A DNA stretch of 64,000 nt from Lachnospiraceae bacterium MD308 (lineage in GTDB: Bacteria > Bacillota > Clostridia > Lachnospirales > Lachnospiraceae): positions 1,981,534-2,045,533 of the forward strand of contig KE159795.1 in the NCBI GenBank assembly GCA_000403475.2, read 5' to 3'. The translations under genes and the position numbers were made by a program. The notes below the pieces were generated by a model. That model searched no databases. It was not told the origin of the DNA and was given only the letters and a program-made list of their open reading frames with translations. The stretch's first letter is position 1; every line of letters begins with the position of its first letter. Shown here piece by piece: positions 1 through 8,164 of this stretch.

Positions 1-2046
1 CATCAGATCCAGATACTCTTCCTCCGGCAGTATATAGTCGCAGTTGAACATTCCTAAATGCTGGAAGCCGCACGCGGCAGGCATATCCGCGACTGCAAGC
101 ACCTCATACTCCCGCATTTTCCCCTCCTCATTGGCCACCGTAACCTTCTCTCCCTGTTCAAAGAAATTGACCTTGTCTGTCTCACCCATTCCATACCGGG
201 TCGCGATTACGTATTTTCCCGTGGAGAATTTCTCCCAATCAAGCGTTCCCTCCGGATTCTCTAACCGGTCCATGACCATCTTTCCGATTCCGTACACTTT
301 GCCGTCAATCCCCGGTTCTTTGCAGTACTCCTCTATACTCGGCATATCCTCCGCCAGACCCATAATCCTGTCATACTCTTCTTTTACCTTTGGATTCTGA
401 ATGATTCGTTTCTCTATCAACCCAAAAGCTTCGTCCGAAAATATCGGGCTAATGTCTTTCATATAGATATTTCCAACCTCTTCCACGCCTCTCTGAGCCC
501 TGAGACTTTCTAAAAATTCTTTCGTCACGCCTTCCGTCACGATAGCATTATAATCAACAGACATATTGTCAAGAGTTGCGTCCGCCACAGAAAAATCACT
601 GACTGTCATACTTGCCACGAATTTGTCCATATCAAATCCTAGAATCAGACTGTAGATGCTGTTAAGCAAAATCAAAGACAGAGAGAGGGACGCCACGACG
701 ATAACAACTTTTTTGCGGCTTCTGCAAATATTCTGACAGGCCATCGCCCTGGGGCTTACCCGTCTGGTCTTTTTCCCCTGAGCTTGTCTTTTCCCCCGAC
801 CGCTTTGTTTCTCCCTGACTGCCTCCGCCCCTTCTGTATATCTGACCGCCTCAATCGGCGATACCTTCGATGCAATCCGGCAGGGCTTGATACAACTTAT
901 GTTCACGGTAATAAAGGAAAATACTGCTGCCCCGGCAAATACCCATACATTCAGCTCTACCTCCGTATCTATCGTCCCGGCAAAATTAATCTGGTTCATA
1001 ATTACCGGAAGCAAAAGCTTTCCTACCGCCAATCCGATAAGTATTCCCACAGGAATCCCGTACAGAGACAGCATATACGCCTGACGGTATACAACTTTCC
1101 GAAGCTGCCTTCCCGTCGTCCCGATTGTTTTAAGAAGCCCGTAGTACTGTATATCACGGTATACATTGATATAAAAAATATTGTAGATGATCAGGTAGCC
1201 CGACGCAATGATCACAAAAAGAATCAACCCAATCAGACCCATCGTCTCTATATCCACATCTTCGCCCATATATGCCCAATTAAGCCCCTCATATGCCTCC
1301 TCGGGGAACCCACAGCGCTTTTTAAGCTCCGCAACCTGCTTTTCCAGATTAAAACTGCTCTTAAAGTTGAAATCCGCCATGATTCTTCCCGCGTAATCCG
1401 ACGCATCGATATTCATCTCCATAGCAGAAGTCTTTGGTGTCGGAGCCACTTTATGCGCATATTCCTCAGACACCGCTGCAACCTGAGACTGCGATATGGT
1501 ATCCCCTTTAAAATATCCGCACAGGGTAAATGTCTTCTTAACCGTCTCTTTTTCATTAATCTTAAGCTCCAAAGTCACTTTCTCGCCGATTCTGCAAGGT
1601 ACTCCAAGCTGCTCTAACACCAAATCGCTGGTTACAATCTCATCTTCCTTCTGGGGCATACGTCCGGTCTCCGGGTAGCAGAAGGAGAACTTTGCGTCTA
1701 AATCCTCATAAAAGCTGACCTCCGTCCGGAGCTTGAGCAGCTCTTTATTCACTGCCTCTGCAACTACGATACGATAAGAGACTTCCTTAAGCCTCTTATC
1801 CTTCTTTACGATGTCGTACTCCTTTTTCGTCAGATACTTGAAACCCGCGTGGGAACTTCCGCCCACCTGCCGCATCGTCGATTCCTGCTGTTTTGCTATA
1901 ATACTGCCGCCCACGGTAAACAGCGAAGTGAAAAGGACCGTCGTCAGGGCAATCGCAAGAACCGCAATAATATTCCGGCTCTTTCCGGCTTTCCTTGTCC
2001 GGTCCGCAATCCGGTTGATAACACCTTGATTCTTAATCTTATTCAT
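1..2046 (-). CDS. ABC transporter permease, FtsX/MacB type (3' end outside window)
   Basis: Reading the minus strand from ATG at 2046 gives 682 codons without a stop, so the C-terminus lies beyond the left edge. Translation starts MNKIKNQGVINRIADRTRKA. A first membrane segment at about residues 27-48 is followed by a roughly 200-residue extracytoplasmic domain, then an FtsX core of three membrane segments around 255-390, a basic cytoplasmic loop rich in Arg/Lys (about 410-440), and a second membrane segment plus ectodomain. This is the duplicated FtsX layout of macrolide/peptide/lipoprotein exporters. It overlaps the ATPase gene by 8 nt (2039-2046), so the two are translationally coupled. The neighbouring two-component genes suggest a role in envelope stress or antimicrobial-peptide response; the substrate is inference. 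Confidence 0.9.
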   Translation of the reverse strand, partial: MNKIKNQGVINRIADRTRKAGKSRNIIAVLAIALTTVLFTSLFTVGGSIIAKQQESTMRQVGGSSHAGFKYLTKKEYDIVKKDKRLKEVSYRIVVAEAVNKELLKLRTEVSFYEDLDAKFSFCYPETGRMPQKEDEIVTSDLVLEQLGVPCRIGEKVTLELKINEKETVKKTFTLCGYFKGDTISQSQVAAVSEEYAHKVAPTPKTSAMEMNIDASDYAGRIMADFNFKSSFNLEKQVAELKKRCGFPEEAYEGLNWAYMGEDVDIETMGLIGLILFVIIASGYLIIYNIFYINVYRDIQYYGLLKTIGTTGRQLRKVVYRQAYMLSLYGIPVGILIGLAVGKLLLPVIMNQINFAGTIDTEVELNVWVFAGAAVFSFITVNISCIKPCRIASKVSPIEAVRYTEGAEAVREKQSGRGKRQAQGKKTRRVSPRAMACQNICRSRKKVVIVVASLSLSLILLNSIYSLILGFDMDKFVASMTVSDFSVADATLDNMSVDYNAIVTEGVTKEFLESLRAQRGVEEVGNIYMKDISPIFSDEAFGLIEKRIIQNPKVKEEYDRIMGLAEDMPSIEEYCKEPGIDGKVYGIGKMVMDRLENPEGTLDWEKFSTGKYVIATRYGMGETDKVNFFEQGEKVTVANEEGKMREYEVLAVADMPAACGFQHLGMFNCDYILPEEEYLDLM

Positions 2047-2722
2047 CCCTGTCACCGCCTTCCAGAATCTTCCCGTCCTCGATTCGGATGATCCGGTCTG
2101 CCAACTGGGCGATCTCCTCATTGTGGGTAATCATAATGATTGTCTGCCCGAACTTTTCTCCGGTCACTTTAAGAAGTCCCAGAACATCCTGGCTTGTTTT
2201 CGAATCCAGATTCCCGGTAGGCTCATCCGCAAGGAGAATCGCCGGCTTAGTAGCAAGCGCCCTGGCAATCGCCACTCTTTGCTGCTGCCCGCCGGACAAC
2301 TGACTTGGAAGGCTTAACAACTTATCCCTAAGCCCCAGAATATCTATAATCCTGTCCACATACGCCTTATCCACCGTATTCCCGTCAAGCTCTATAGGCA
2401 GTACGATATTTTCATAACCATTGAGCACCGGCACCAGGTTGTAGCTCTGAAACACGAAACCGATTTTTCTTCTGCGGAATATGCACAGCGCATCATTCTT
2501 AAGCTCCAAAATATCCTTATCGTCCACATAAATCTGCCCGGACGTGGGCCTGTCTAAGCCTCCCAGCATATGGAGAAGCGTCGATTTCCCGCTGCCGCTC
2601 GTTCCCACGATTGCGACAAATTCTCCCCGCTCCGCCTCCAGATTTATGCCGTCCAGCGCTTTTACCTGATTGTCACCGCTTCCGTAATATTTTTTCAAAT
2701 TAATTGTTCTTAAAACTTTCAT
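2039..2722 (-). CDS. ABC transporter ATP-binding protein (MacB/LolD family)
   Basis: A 227-aa nucleotide-binding subunit. Walker A is GTSGSGKSTLL near residue 41, the Q-loop is at FVFQSYNL, the signature is LSGGQQQRVAIARA near 143, Walker B is ILLADEPTG near 163, and the H-loop is MITHN. Length and the DEPTGNLDS sequence match the MacB/LolD/BceA-type ATPases that pair with FtsX permeases. It powers the permease encoded immediately downstream. It is separated from the histidine kinase gene upstream by a terminator, so it probably has its own promoter in 2723-2780, likely controlled by the adjacent response regulator (inference). Confidence 0.95.
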   Translation of the reverse strand: MKVLRTINLKKYYGSGDNQVKALDGINLEAERGEFVAIVGTSGSGKSTLLHMLGGLDRPTSGQIYVDDKDILELKNDALCIFRRRKIGFVFQSYNLVPVLNGYENIVLPIELDGNTVDKAYVDRIIDILGLRDKLLSLPSQLSGGQQQRVAIARALATKPAILLADEPTGNLDSKTSQDVLGLLKVTGEKFGQTIIMITHNEEIAQLADRIIRIEDGKILEGGDRDE

Positions 2723-2781
2723 GAAAACTCCCTTCCGCTGCCCATTATAGAATGCCCCGCAAAAGCAGGAAGATACTTATA

Positions 2782-2809
2782 TAAAAAAGGACAGCACTCT
2801 TTACTGTCC
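2782..2809 (-). terminator. Rho-independent terminator after the two-component operon
   Basis: On the minus strand a 6-bp GGACAG/CTGTCC stem with a 9-nt loop is followed by a run of six T. It lies between the histidine kinase stop (2905) and the ATPase start (2722), separating the regulatory operon from the transporter operon. Confidence 0.8.
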
Positions 2810-2904
2810 CCATTGTATCACCCTGTTCTTACCGTAAGCTTTCCGAAATCTAACAGATGTGAAAGAATTAATACTGTCCGCGTGAATGAATTTTCAAACA
2901 CGCT

Positions 2905-3774
2905 CTAGAACTCTCTCCTCGACAGATACATCATAAATTCTGCACCCTGCCCCGGCTTTGACTTCACTTTAATATATCCGTTTTCCCTTCTGACGATTTC
3001 TCTGGCAAGATACAGCCCGATTCCCACACCGTCCTCATCGTGCACATCCTCCGTACGGTAGAACCTCCGGAATATCTTCGCCGTATCCTCTTCCCGGATT
3101 CCTGCGCCGAAATCCTTCACCGATATAGCCGTATACAGCTTATATTCTGTCACCGACAGGAGCACTCTGCTGCCGCAGGGAGAATATTTCACCGCATTAT
3201 CCACAATATTCCCCAGCGCCTCCTTTGTCCACTTCATATCATAATACGCCATCCCGGAGCCGGTATAAGTATTCACCACTTCCAGATTCTTTTTCCCCGC
3301 CTTGGGTAATATGTCCTGAACAACCGTATCTATCAGCTCCGACACATACAACTGCTTCGGCCTGACCTCCACGATGTTGCTCTCAAGTCTGGACATCTTT
3401 GTCAACGACTGAATCAGAAATCCGAGCTTCTCAGCCTGCCTGTCTATCTCTGCCAGCAGGCGAAGGTTCTCCTGCCTGTCCTTCTCTGCATAGGGCTGGG
3501 CAGCTTCCAGCCGCTCCTTTAAAAGTTCTGTATATAAGCGGATATTCGCCATGGGTGTCTTCGTCTGGTGGGAGATGTCAGATACCAGCTCCTTGACTCT
3601 GTCCTTCTCCTTTTCCACATTTTCCCTGGATAATGCGGATGCCGACAAAAAATGCTTCCACTTGCTTTCCACCTTAGATAGTTTGGACTCGTCATAATCT
3701 GATTCTTTAAATGTCCCCGCTATCGCCTCATCCAACATCCGGTCCAGCCGGTCTAAAGTTCTTTGTCCGAACAT
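2905..3774 (-). CDS. Sensor histidine kinase without membrane segments
   Basis: A HisKA/HATPase_c kinase. The ATG at 3774 is preferred (289 aa) because AAGGAGG lies 7 nt upstream; an in-frame upstream ATG at 3795 has no such site. The H-box is DISHQTKTPMANIRLY (His69), the N-box GNIVDNAVKYSP, the G1 box DFGAGI and the G2 box GVGIGLYLA. No hydrophobic segment is visible, so the protein looks cytoplasmic, which is unusual for a partner of an ABC exporter; the N-terminal 60 residues are charged and helical. It overlaps the response regulator gene by 22 nt. It may sense through the FtsX permease or another protein (inference). Confidence 0.92.
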   Translation of the reverse strand: MFGQRTLDRLDRMLDEAIAGTFKESDYDESKLSKVESKWKHFLSASALSRENVEKEKDRVKELVSDISHQTKTPMANIRLYTELLKERLEAAQPYAEKDRQENLRLLAEIDRQAEKLGFLIQSLTKMSRLESNIVEVRPKQLYVSELIDTVVQDILPKAGKKNLEVVNTYTGSGMAYYDMKWTKEALGNIVDNAVKYSPCGSRVLLSVTEYKLYTAISVKDFGAGIREEDTAKIFRRFYRTEDVHDEDGVGIGLYLAREIVRRENGYIKVKSKPGQGAEFMMYLSRREF

Positions 3775-4454
3775 GAACCGCCCTCCTTTTTCCACATATA
3801 CCCCTGTCTGTATACGGTCTGAATATAGGAAACGCCGCCTTTTTTATCCTCAAGTTTACTCCTTAGACGGTTCACTGTGACGGAAAGTGCATTTTCATCC
3901 ACATATTCTCCGCCATCGCTCCACAGCCTGTCTATCAGAATATTTCTCGTCAGCACTCTCCCCCTGTTTTCCACAAAAAGACTTAGAAGCCGCTGTTCAT
4001 TCACACTCAACGAAAGCTCCTTTCCCTCCCGGGTAAAGATAAGCCTTCCGAAATCAAAGCAAAACTTATCTTCCTCATAGACACTTCCGCTCTGACCCTT
4101 TGTCCGCCGCATCAACGCCTGAATCCTTGCACGAAGTACCGCCAGACTGAAAGGCTTTGTCATGTAATCATCCGCGCCAAGCGTAAGTCCCATGACTTCA
4201 TCCATCTCCATATCGTTGGCTGTAAGCATAAGTACCGGAAGCTTTGAGCGCTCCCTCACCCACTTAAGATAATCATAGCCGCTGCCGTCCGGCAGGTTCA
4301 CATCCAGAATGATAAGCTCCGGGCACTTATCCCCAAAAGATTCCGCCGCCGCTTTCACCGTCACGTCCTGTATGAATTCCAACCCCGGTTCCTTAAGTGC
4401 CAGCATAATCCCGTCACTCAGCGCCCTGTCATCCTCTACAATCTGTATCGTCAT
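3753..4454 (-). CDS. Response regulator, OmpR/PhoB family
   Basis: Receiver domain (about 1-118) with the acidic pair EDD, phospho-acceptor Asp in LDVNLPDGSG (residue 51 from the ATG at 4454), Thr in MLTAND and Lys in YMTKPF. A winged-helix Trans_reg_C domain follows (about 130-225; ENALSVTVNRLRSKL, YIQTVYRQGYMW). An adjacent GTG at 4457 could also serve as the start. It is first in an operon with the soluble kinase and sits upstream of an ABC exporter, so it probably controls that exporter and itself (inference). Confidence 0.95.
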   Translation of the reverse strand: MTIQIVEDDRALSDGIMLALKEPGLEFIQDVTVKAAAESFGDKCPELIILDVNLPDGSGYDYLKWVRERSKLPVLMLTANDMEMDEVMGLTLGADDYMTKPFSLAVLRARIQALMRRTKGQSGSVYEEDKFCFDFGRLIFTREGKELSLSVNEQRLLSLFVENRGRVLTRNILIDRLWSDGGEYVDENALSVTVNRLRSKLEDKKGGVSYIQTVYRQGYMWKKEGGSCSDKEL

Positions 4455-4506
4455 CACTTGCCACCGTCCTTTTTGTCCCGTAATCTCTGCCTTTTCTGCC
4501 GCCTGA

Positions 4507-5430
4507 TTATCTGCTTACTTTCAACGAACGAACGGCCCGCAATTTGACTGTCTCCTCCGGCATCACTTGTCCGCACAGCAGCGGCGAATCCGCATCATAA
4601 GCCCTGACTGCCGACGCGACGCTCTGTTCGCTGTAGTTCGCATAGCAGTACAGACACCCGTTAAGACAGGTATTGTACACGCCGATATCAATACTCTCTG
4701 CGCAACCGCATTCTTTCCTCTGATTCTTATCCTTCGAAGCTTTCAGCGGATATCCAATAAGCCTTTCGATAAGCTGTAAATCTATACAACAATTCCTCTC
4801 AATCCCTGCCGACTGCAAATCCATCTCTTCCGCACATGCAGCGATGGTCATATGGTGCTTTCCGGCAATCTCCGCCAGTCTTGAAGCTAGCGAAACCCTC
4901 TCCCCGGCGGTCAGCTCTGCGGCATGTATCCTCTCCATATTTTTCTTTATCTTGCTGTAGATGTCCACAAAGCTGATCACCACTTTCTCCGTAAAACCGT
5001 CAAGCGCCTGTGCAATCTGCCTGAAAGCGCTGATTTGATATTCTGTGGTATATTTGTCATTTATAATAATCGGATCGTACCGCCAGATTACCCGCTCTTT
5101 CCCAATCATATTCGACAGCTCCCTGAATATAGGGAGCATCCTCTCTTTTTTATGCGGCACACCCCGCTCTATATCCTTCCCGTATCCGGTCAAGGTAAAT
5201 TGAAAATAATAGTTATACGCCAAAAGCTCACCGAGTCTTGCCATCATCTGCGCAGGGTTCTTCGTCCAGAACACAATACAGTCAACCACATCAGGCGTCA
5301 GGGGAATCTCGCTGATCTGCCGGGGATTCATAGGATTTCTCACATACGCATAGCCTTCCTTTATCCGATTAAAAAACCATTCTGAATAATAGTTTGGAAT
5401 ATCCGTCCTCCGACTAGCACTCAAAATCAC
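4507..5430 (-). CDS. DUF1848 family protein with radical-SAM-like cysteine motif
   Basis: The 307-aa protein starts at GTG 5430 behind a G-rich Shine-Dalgarno (GAGGGGG). The N-terminal MILSASRRTDIPNYYSEWF is the family hallmark. Near the C-terminus it carries CLNGCLYC (Cys255, Cys259, Cys262), a CX3CX2C spacing like that used by radical SAM enzymes to hold a 4Fe-4S cluster, plus nearby CGC at 241-243. No substrate is known to me. It is encoded alone, upstream of the two-component system on the same strand and divergent from azlCD. Confidence 0.85.
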   Translation of the reverse strand: MILSASRRTDIPNYYSEWFFNRIKEGYAYVRNPMNPRQISEIPLTPDVVDCIVFWTKNPAQMMARLGELLAYNYYFQFTLTGYGKDIERGVPHKKERMLPIFRELSNMIGKERVIWRYDPIIINDKYTTEYQISAFRQIAQALDGFTEKVVISFVDIYSKIKKNMERIHAAELTAGERVSLASRLAEIAGKHHMTIAACAEEMDLQSAGIERNCCIDLQLIERLIGYPLKASKDKNQRKECGCAESIDIGVYNTCLNGCLYCYANYSEQSVASAVRAYDADSPLLCGQVMPEETVKLRAVRSLKVSR

Positions 5431-5566
5431 TGCTGAAATCCCCCTCTCTTATTATTTCTCCATTTTTACTATTCCCATTATAAAAAAATACTTCCTGCGG
5501 CGCAAGGATTAGTTAAACCAATCTATCCCACCACTTATTCCCTAAAAATATTCCGCAACTTCCTTC

Positions 5567-5595
5567 TTCCCATACAAGTCCCGCTGTAGTATACT
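5567..5595 (+). promoter_or_regulatory. Possible promoter of azlCD
   Basis: An extended -10, TAGTATACT (TATACT at 5590-5595), lies 84 nt before the favoured azlC start. The -35 at 5567-5572 is weak. If used, transcription begins near 5602, so the upstream in-frame ATG at 5601 would not be translated, which supports the ATG at 5679. Confidence 0.4.
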
Positions 5596-5678
5596 AATTA
5601 ATGGCTGTTTGGGGTCATCTATATTTTCCCCGCCGCCTTGTTGCCTTTTATTCATTACACTTTGGAGTTACGAATCAG

Positions 5679-6437
5679 ATGAACCGAAACAAAAATGCTT
5701 TTATCAATGGAATACGCGACGGCATCCCCATCGCCCTTGGCTACTTTTCCGTAGCCTTTTCCCTGGGAATCGTCGCAAAAAAGGCCGGACTCAACCCTTT
5801 CCAGGGATTTTTATCCAGCCTGTTAAATCACGCTTCCGCGGGAGAGTACGCGGAATTTACCGTTATTATGGCAAATGCCCCTTATCTGGAGATGGCATTC
5901 GTCATCCTTGTCACAAATATCCGCTATATGCTGATGAGCTGCGCGCTGAGCCAGAAGTTTAGCCCAAAGACTTCTCAGCTACACCGTTTTTTAGTAGGTT
6001 TTGGCGTCACAGACGAGATATTCGGCATCAGCATCGGAAGAACCGGCGCTTTAAATCCTTACTATAACTACGGCGCCATGGCAATTGCGCTGCCAAGCTG
6101 GGCCGCTGGAACCGGCATCGGGGTAGTGGCAGGCAATATCCTGCCTGCATCGGCGGTGAGCGCCTTAAGCGTCGCCCTCTACGGCATGTTTATCGCGATC
6201 ATCATCCCTGCATCCAAAGCCAACCGGGTAGTAGGCGGAGTTGTAGCTGCAAGTTTCCTCATCAGTTTCACAGTATCCAAGATACCTCTCTTCGACCATA
6301 TGTCTGACAGCATGAAAATCAGCCTGCTGACAGTAATCATTGCCGGAGTCGCAGCTTACCTGTTCCCGGCGAAGGATGAAGAAGAGGGCGAAGAATGCAT
6401 CGCCGATGCCCCAGATACTACTAAGGAGGTACGTTAA
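5679..6437 (+). CDS. azlC: AzlC family branched-chain amino acid exporter subunit
   Basis: Integral membrane protein, 252 aa from the ATG at 5679; the open frame extends to 5601 but the family motif starts with FINGIRDGIPIALGYF just after 5679. Hydrophobic segments occupy most of the length, and ASAGEYAEFTVI and RYMLMSCALSQKF match the LIV exporter family (AzlC/YgaZ). It overlaps nothing and is followed after 2 nt by azlD, its obligate small partner. Together they export leucine/valine/isoleucine or related amino acids. The C-terminus has an acidic cytoplasmic tail (DEEEGEE). Confidence 0.9.
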   Translation: MNRNKNAFINGIRDGIPIALGYFSVAFSLGIVAKKAGLNPFQGFLSSLLNHASAGEYAEFTVIMANAPYLEMAFVILVTNIRYMLMSCALSQKFSPKTSQLHRFLVGFGVTDEIFGISIGRTGALNPYYNYGAMAIALPSWAAGTGIGVVAGNILPASAVSALSVALYGMFIAIIIPASKANRVVGGVVAASFLISFTVSKIPLFDHMSDSMKISLLTVIIAGVAAYLFPAKDEEEGEECIADAPDTTKEVR

Positions 6438-6439
6438 CC

Positions 6440-6757
6440 ATGACCCATAGCATCTATCTTTACATATTCGTGGCAGCGGCAGTATCCTGCCTGATCCGCG
6501 TGCTGCCTCTTACGCTGATCCGGGGAAAGATCAAAAATCAGTTTATCCGGTCATTTTTATATTACGTGCCGTATGTGACGCTTGCGGTTATGACATTTCC
6601 CGCAATCATCGCCGCTCCTCAGATTCCAATTGCAGGAATCCTTGCCCTGGTTGCAGGAATTATTGCATCCTGGAAAGGGATGAATATGCTGGGGATTGCC
6701 GCTCTTTGCTGCGCGGTAGTATTTGTGTGCGAGGCAGTCATGCCGTATCTGGCATAG
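6440..6757 (+). CDS. azlD: AzlD family branched-chain amino acid transport subunit
   Basis: 105 aa with four hydrophobic segments; CLIRVLPLTLIRGKI and FLYYVPYVTLAVMTFPAI are typical of AzlD. A strong AAGGAGG lies inside the end of azlC. Stop of azlC and start of azlD are 2 nt apart, so they form one operon. Acts with AzlC in the cytoplasmic membrane. Confidence 0.9.
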   Translation: MTHSIYLYIFVAAAVSCLIRVLPLTLIRGKIKNQFIRSFLYYVPYVTLAVMTFPAIIAAPQIPIAGILALVAGIIASWKGMNMLGIAALCCAVVFVCEAVMPYLA

Positions 6758-6784
6758 TTTTATGATATGTTTTTAAGCGGCGGC

Positions 6785-7420
6785 TCAATCCACTATATTA
6801 TCAGGCTGCCGCCGCATTCGCATAACGATCTCACTGAGATTTTCTACCATCTCCTCATATTCCCCGCAGTATTCACGCAGCAGCCCGATCACATAATCTC
6901 TGGAAAATTTCTTTAAAAAATGCTGTTCCTTCTTGATGCACACGATAAACTCATAGACCGCGTCAATCCCCGTATAACCTGAAATATCCTTAAGGAGCGG
7001 ATAATCCAGCGTCAGGATCGTATCCTGCGGATAAAAACGCATGTCGTACCACTTAAAAAATTCCGGCAGGCCTTTAACAAAAGTGTCATACAGACAGCGG
7101 TTCCCGTAGCTGTCAAATTCCGGCATCATCTCATTATATATCTCTAATGCCTTTTTCACCTTTTCCTCCACAGCCTTAAGCCCTGCCTCGTACATTTGCT
7201 GCGCCGGCACCTTCTCCCTTGAGGCCATAGCATTGCCTCCCGCCCACATCGCCTCCCGGATGCAGTACAATACAGCCCCCATAAGCTGCTGCGCCTTCTC
7301 ATACGTTACAGATGTGTCCTCATAGCCATTATATCTGTCCGCCAGCTTTCCTACCAGCGGTACAAGCTCCTCCATGCCGTACATTGGCGGCCTGTCTTCG
7401 CCCCTTCCCAATCCAGTCAT
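6785..7420 (-). CDS. Protein of unknown function, paired with downstream-named neighbour (possible DUF6179-like)
   Basis: A 211-aa soluble protein with no recognised catalytic motif, predicted mostly helical and rich in Glu, Met and Arg (C-terminal MVENLSEIVMRMRRQPDN). It starts 4 nt after the stop of the 7425-7964 gene, so the two are co-transcribed. I recall a pair of Lachnospiraceae families, DUF6179 and DUF6323, that travel together, and this pair resembles them, but the assignment is from memory and weak. It converges on azlD with only 27 nt between stops. Confidence 0.6.
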   Translation of the reverse strand: MTGLGRGEDRPPMYGMEELVPLVGKLADRYNGYEDTSVTYEKAQQLMGAVLYCIREAMWAGGNAMASREKVPAQQMYEAGLKAVEEKVKKALEIYNEMMPEFDSYGNRCLYDTFVKGLPEFFKWYDMRFYPQDTILTLDYPLLKDISGYTGIDAVYEFIVCIKKEQHFLKKFSRDYVIGLLREYCGEYEEMVENLSEIVMRMRRQPDNIVD

Positions 7421-7424
7421 CCTT

Positions 7425-7964
7425 TCACCTCCACAAAAGCTCTCTCAGCGTTTCAAGATACAGCTCATAATCCCACCGTTTCACTTCATCGAATTGCTCA
7501 TATTCCCCATAGCCTCCCGAACTTCTGTGCCCGTCATAGCCCGCCCGAACTGCCTGCGCGAAGTTGGCAAGGCATGTGCTCTCCAGATATTCCAGATCCC
7601 CAAAGCAGATATCCTCAAACTGCTCCTTCATAAAATGCAGAAGTTCATCATCCGTAATCTCATCTCGCATCTCATTCTTGAACAGATAAAAAATATCCTG
7701 CAGCCTTATCAGCGTCTCCACATAGTTGTCCTGGCGGATATACCGGGAATCACAAAACTCATAGATGATCTTCGGCACGATTCCCCCGCCGAACTCCACC
7801 CTTTCCTGTTTCCGCAGAGATTCCCTTCGCCCTTCTAAAATCAGCGCGGCATCCTGCTCACTCAGAATAAGCCCATATTTTTCCGCCGCCTGGTTCGTTT
7901 CCATCAATTTGCCAAGCTGATTCTGCTGCTGAAATAAAACCATCCAGTCCTTATTTGCGTACAC
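7425..7964 (-). CDS. Protein of unknown function (possible DUF6323-like)
   Basis: A soluble 179-aa protein read from GTG at 7964. An in-frame ATG at 7970 abuts the GGGAGGG Shine-Dalgarno with zero spacing, while the GTG two codons later sits 6 nt from it, so the GTG is the likelier start. Visible conserved-looking blocks are ALILEGRRESL, VEFGGGIVPKIIYEFCDS and RYIRQDNYVETLIRLQDIFY. It ends 4 nt before its partner gene. Function unknown; the pair occurs without transporter or regulatory neighbours that would suggest a job. Confidence 0.65.
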   Translation of the reverse strand: MYANKDWMVLFQQQNQLGKLMETNQAAEKYGLILSEQDAALILEGRRESLRKQERVEFGGGIVPKIIYEFCDSRYIRQDNYVETLIRLQDIFYLFKNEMRDEITDDELLHFMKEQFEDICFGDLEYLESTCLANFAQAVRAGYDGHRSSGGYGEYEQFDEVKRWDYELYLETLRELLWR

Positions 7965-8084
7965 ATGCATCCCTCCCTGATATTTTTGAAAACTGATTAT
8001 ACCACCCTGCCCAAACCATTACAAGCCTTGAATTTTGGGCGTTTTTATGGTATTATAAAGTCAGTGGGAAAGAAAAAATCACAT

Positions 8085-8147
8085 AAAAAAGAACCATGAA
8101 GGTAAAATTTCAAACTTCCAATTTACCTTCCGGTTCTCTTTTTTTCG
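8085..8147. terminator. Bidirectional terminator hairpin
   Basis: Arms GAACC/GGTTC and GAAGGTAAA/TTTACCTTC pair around a short loop (8091-8136). The hairpin is followed by a T-run on the plus strand (8139-8145) and, read on the minus strand, by six T from 8085-8090. It closes the Rpn gene transcript on the minus strand. Confidence 0.75.
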
Positions 8148-8164
8148 TCAAAACAGATTATGCC

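Noticed and set aside
784-1617. 277-codon plus-strand open frame
   Set aside because: It lies antisense to the clear FtsX permease frame and has Arg/His/Leu-rich shadow composition.
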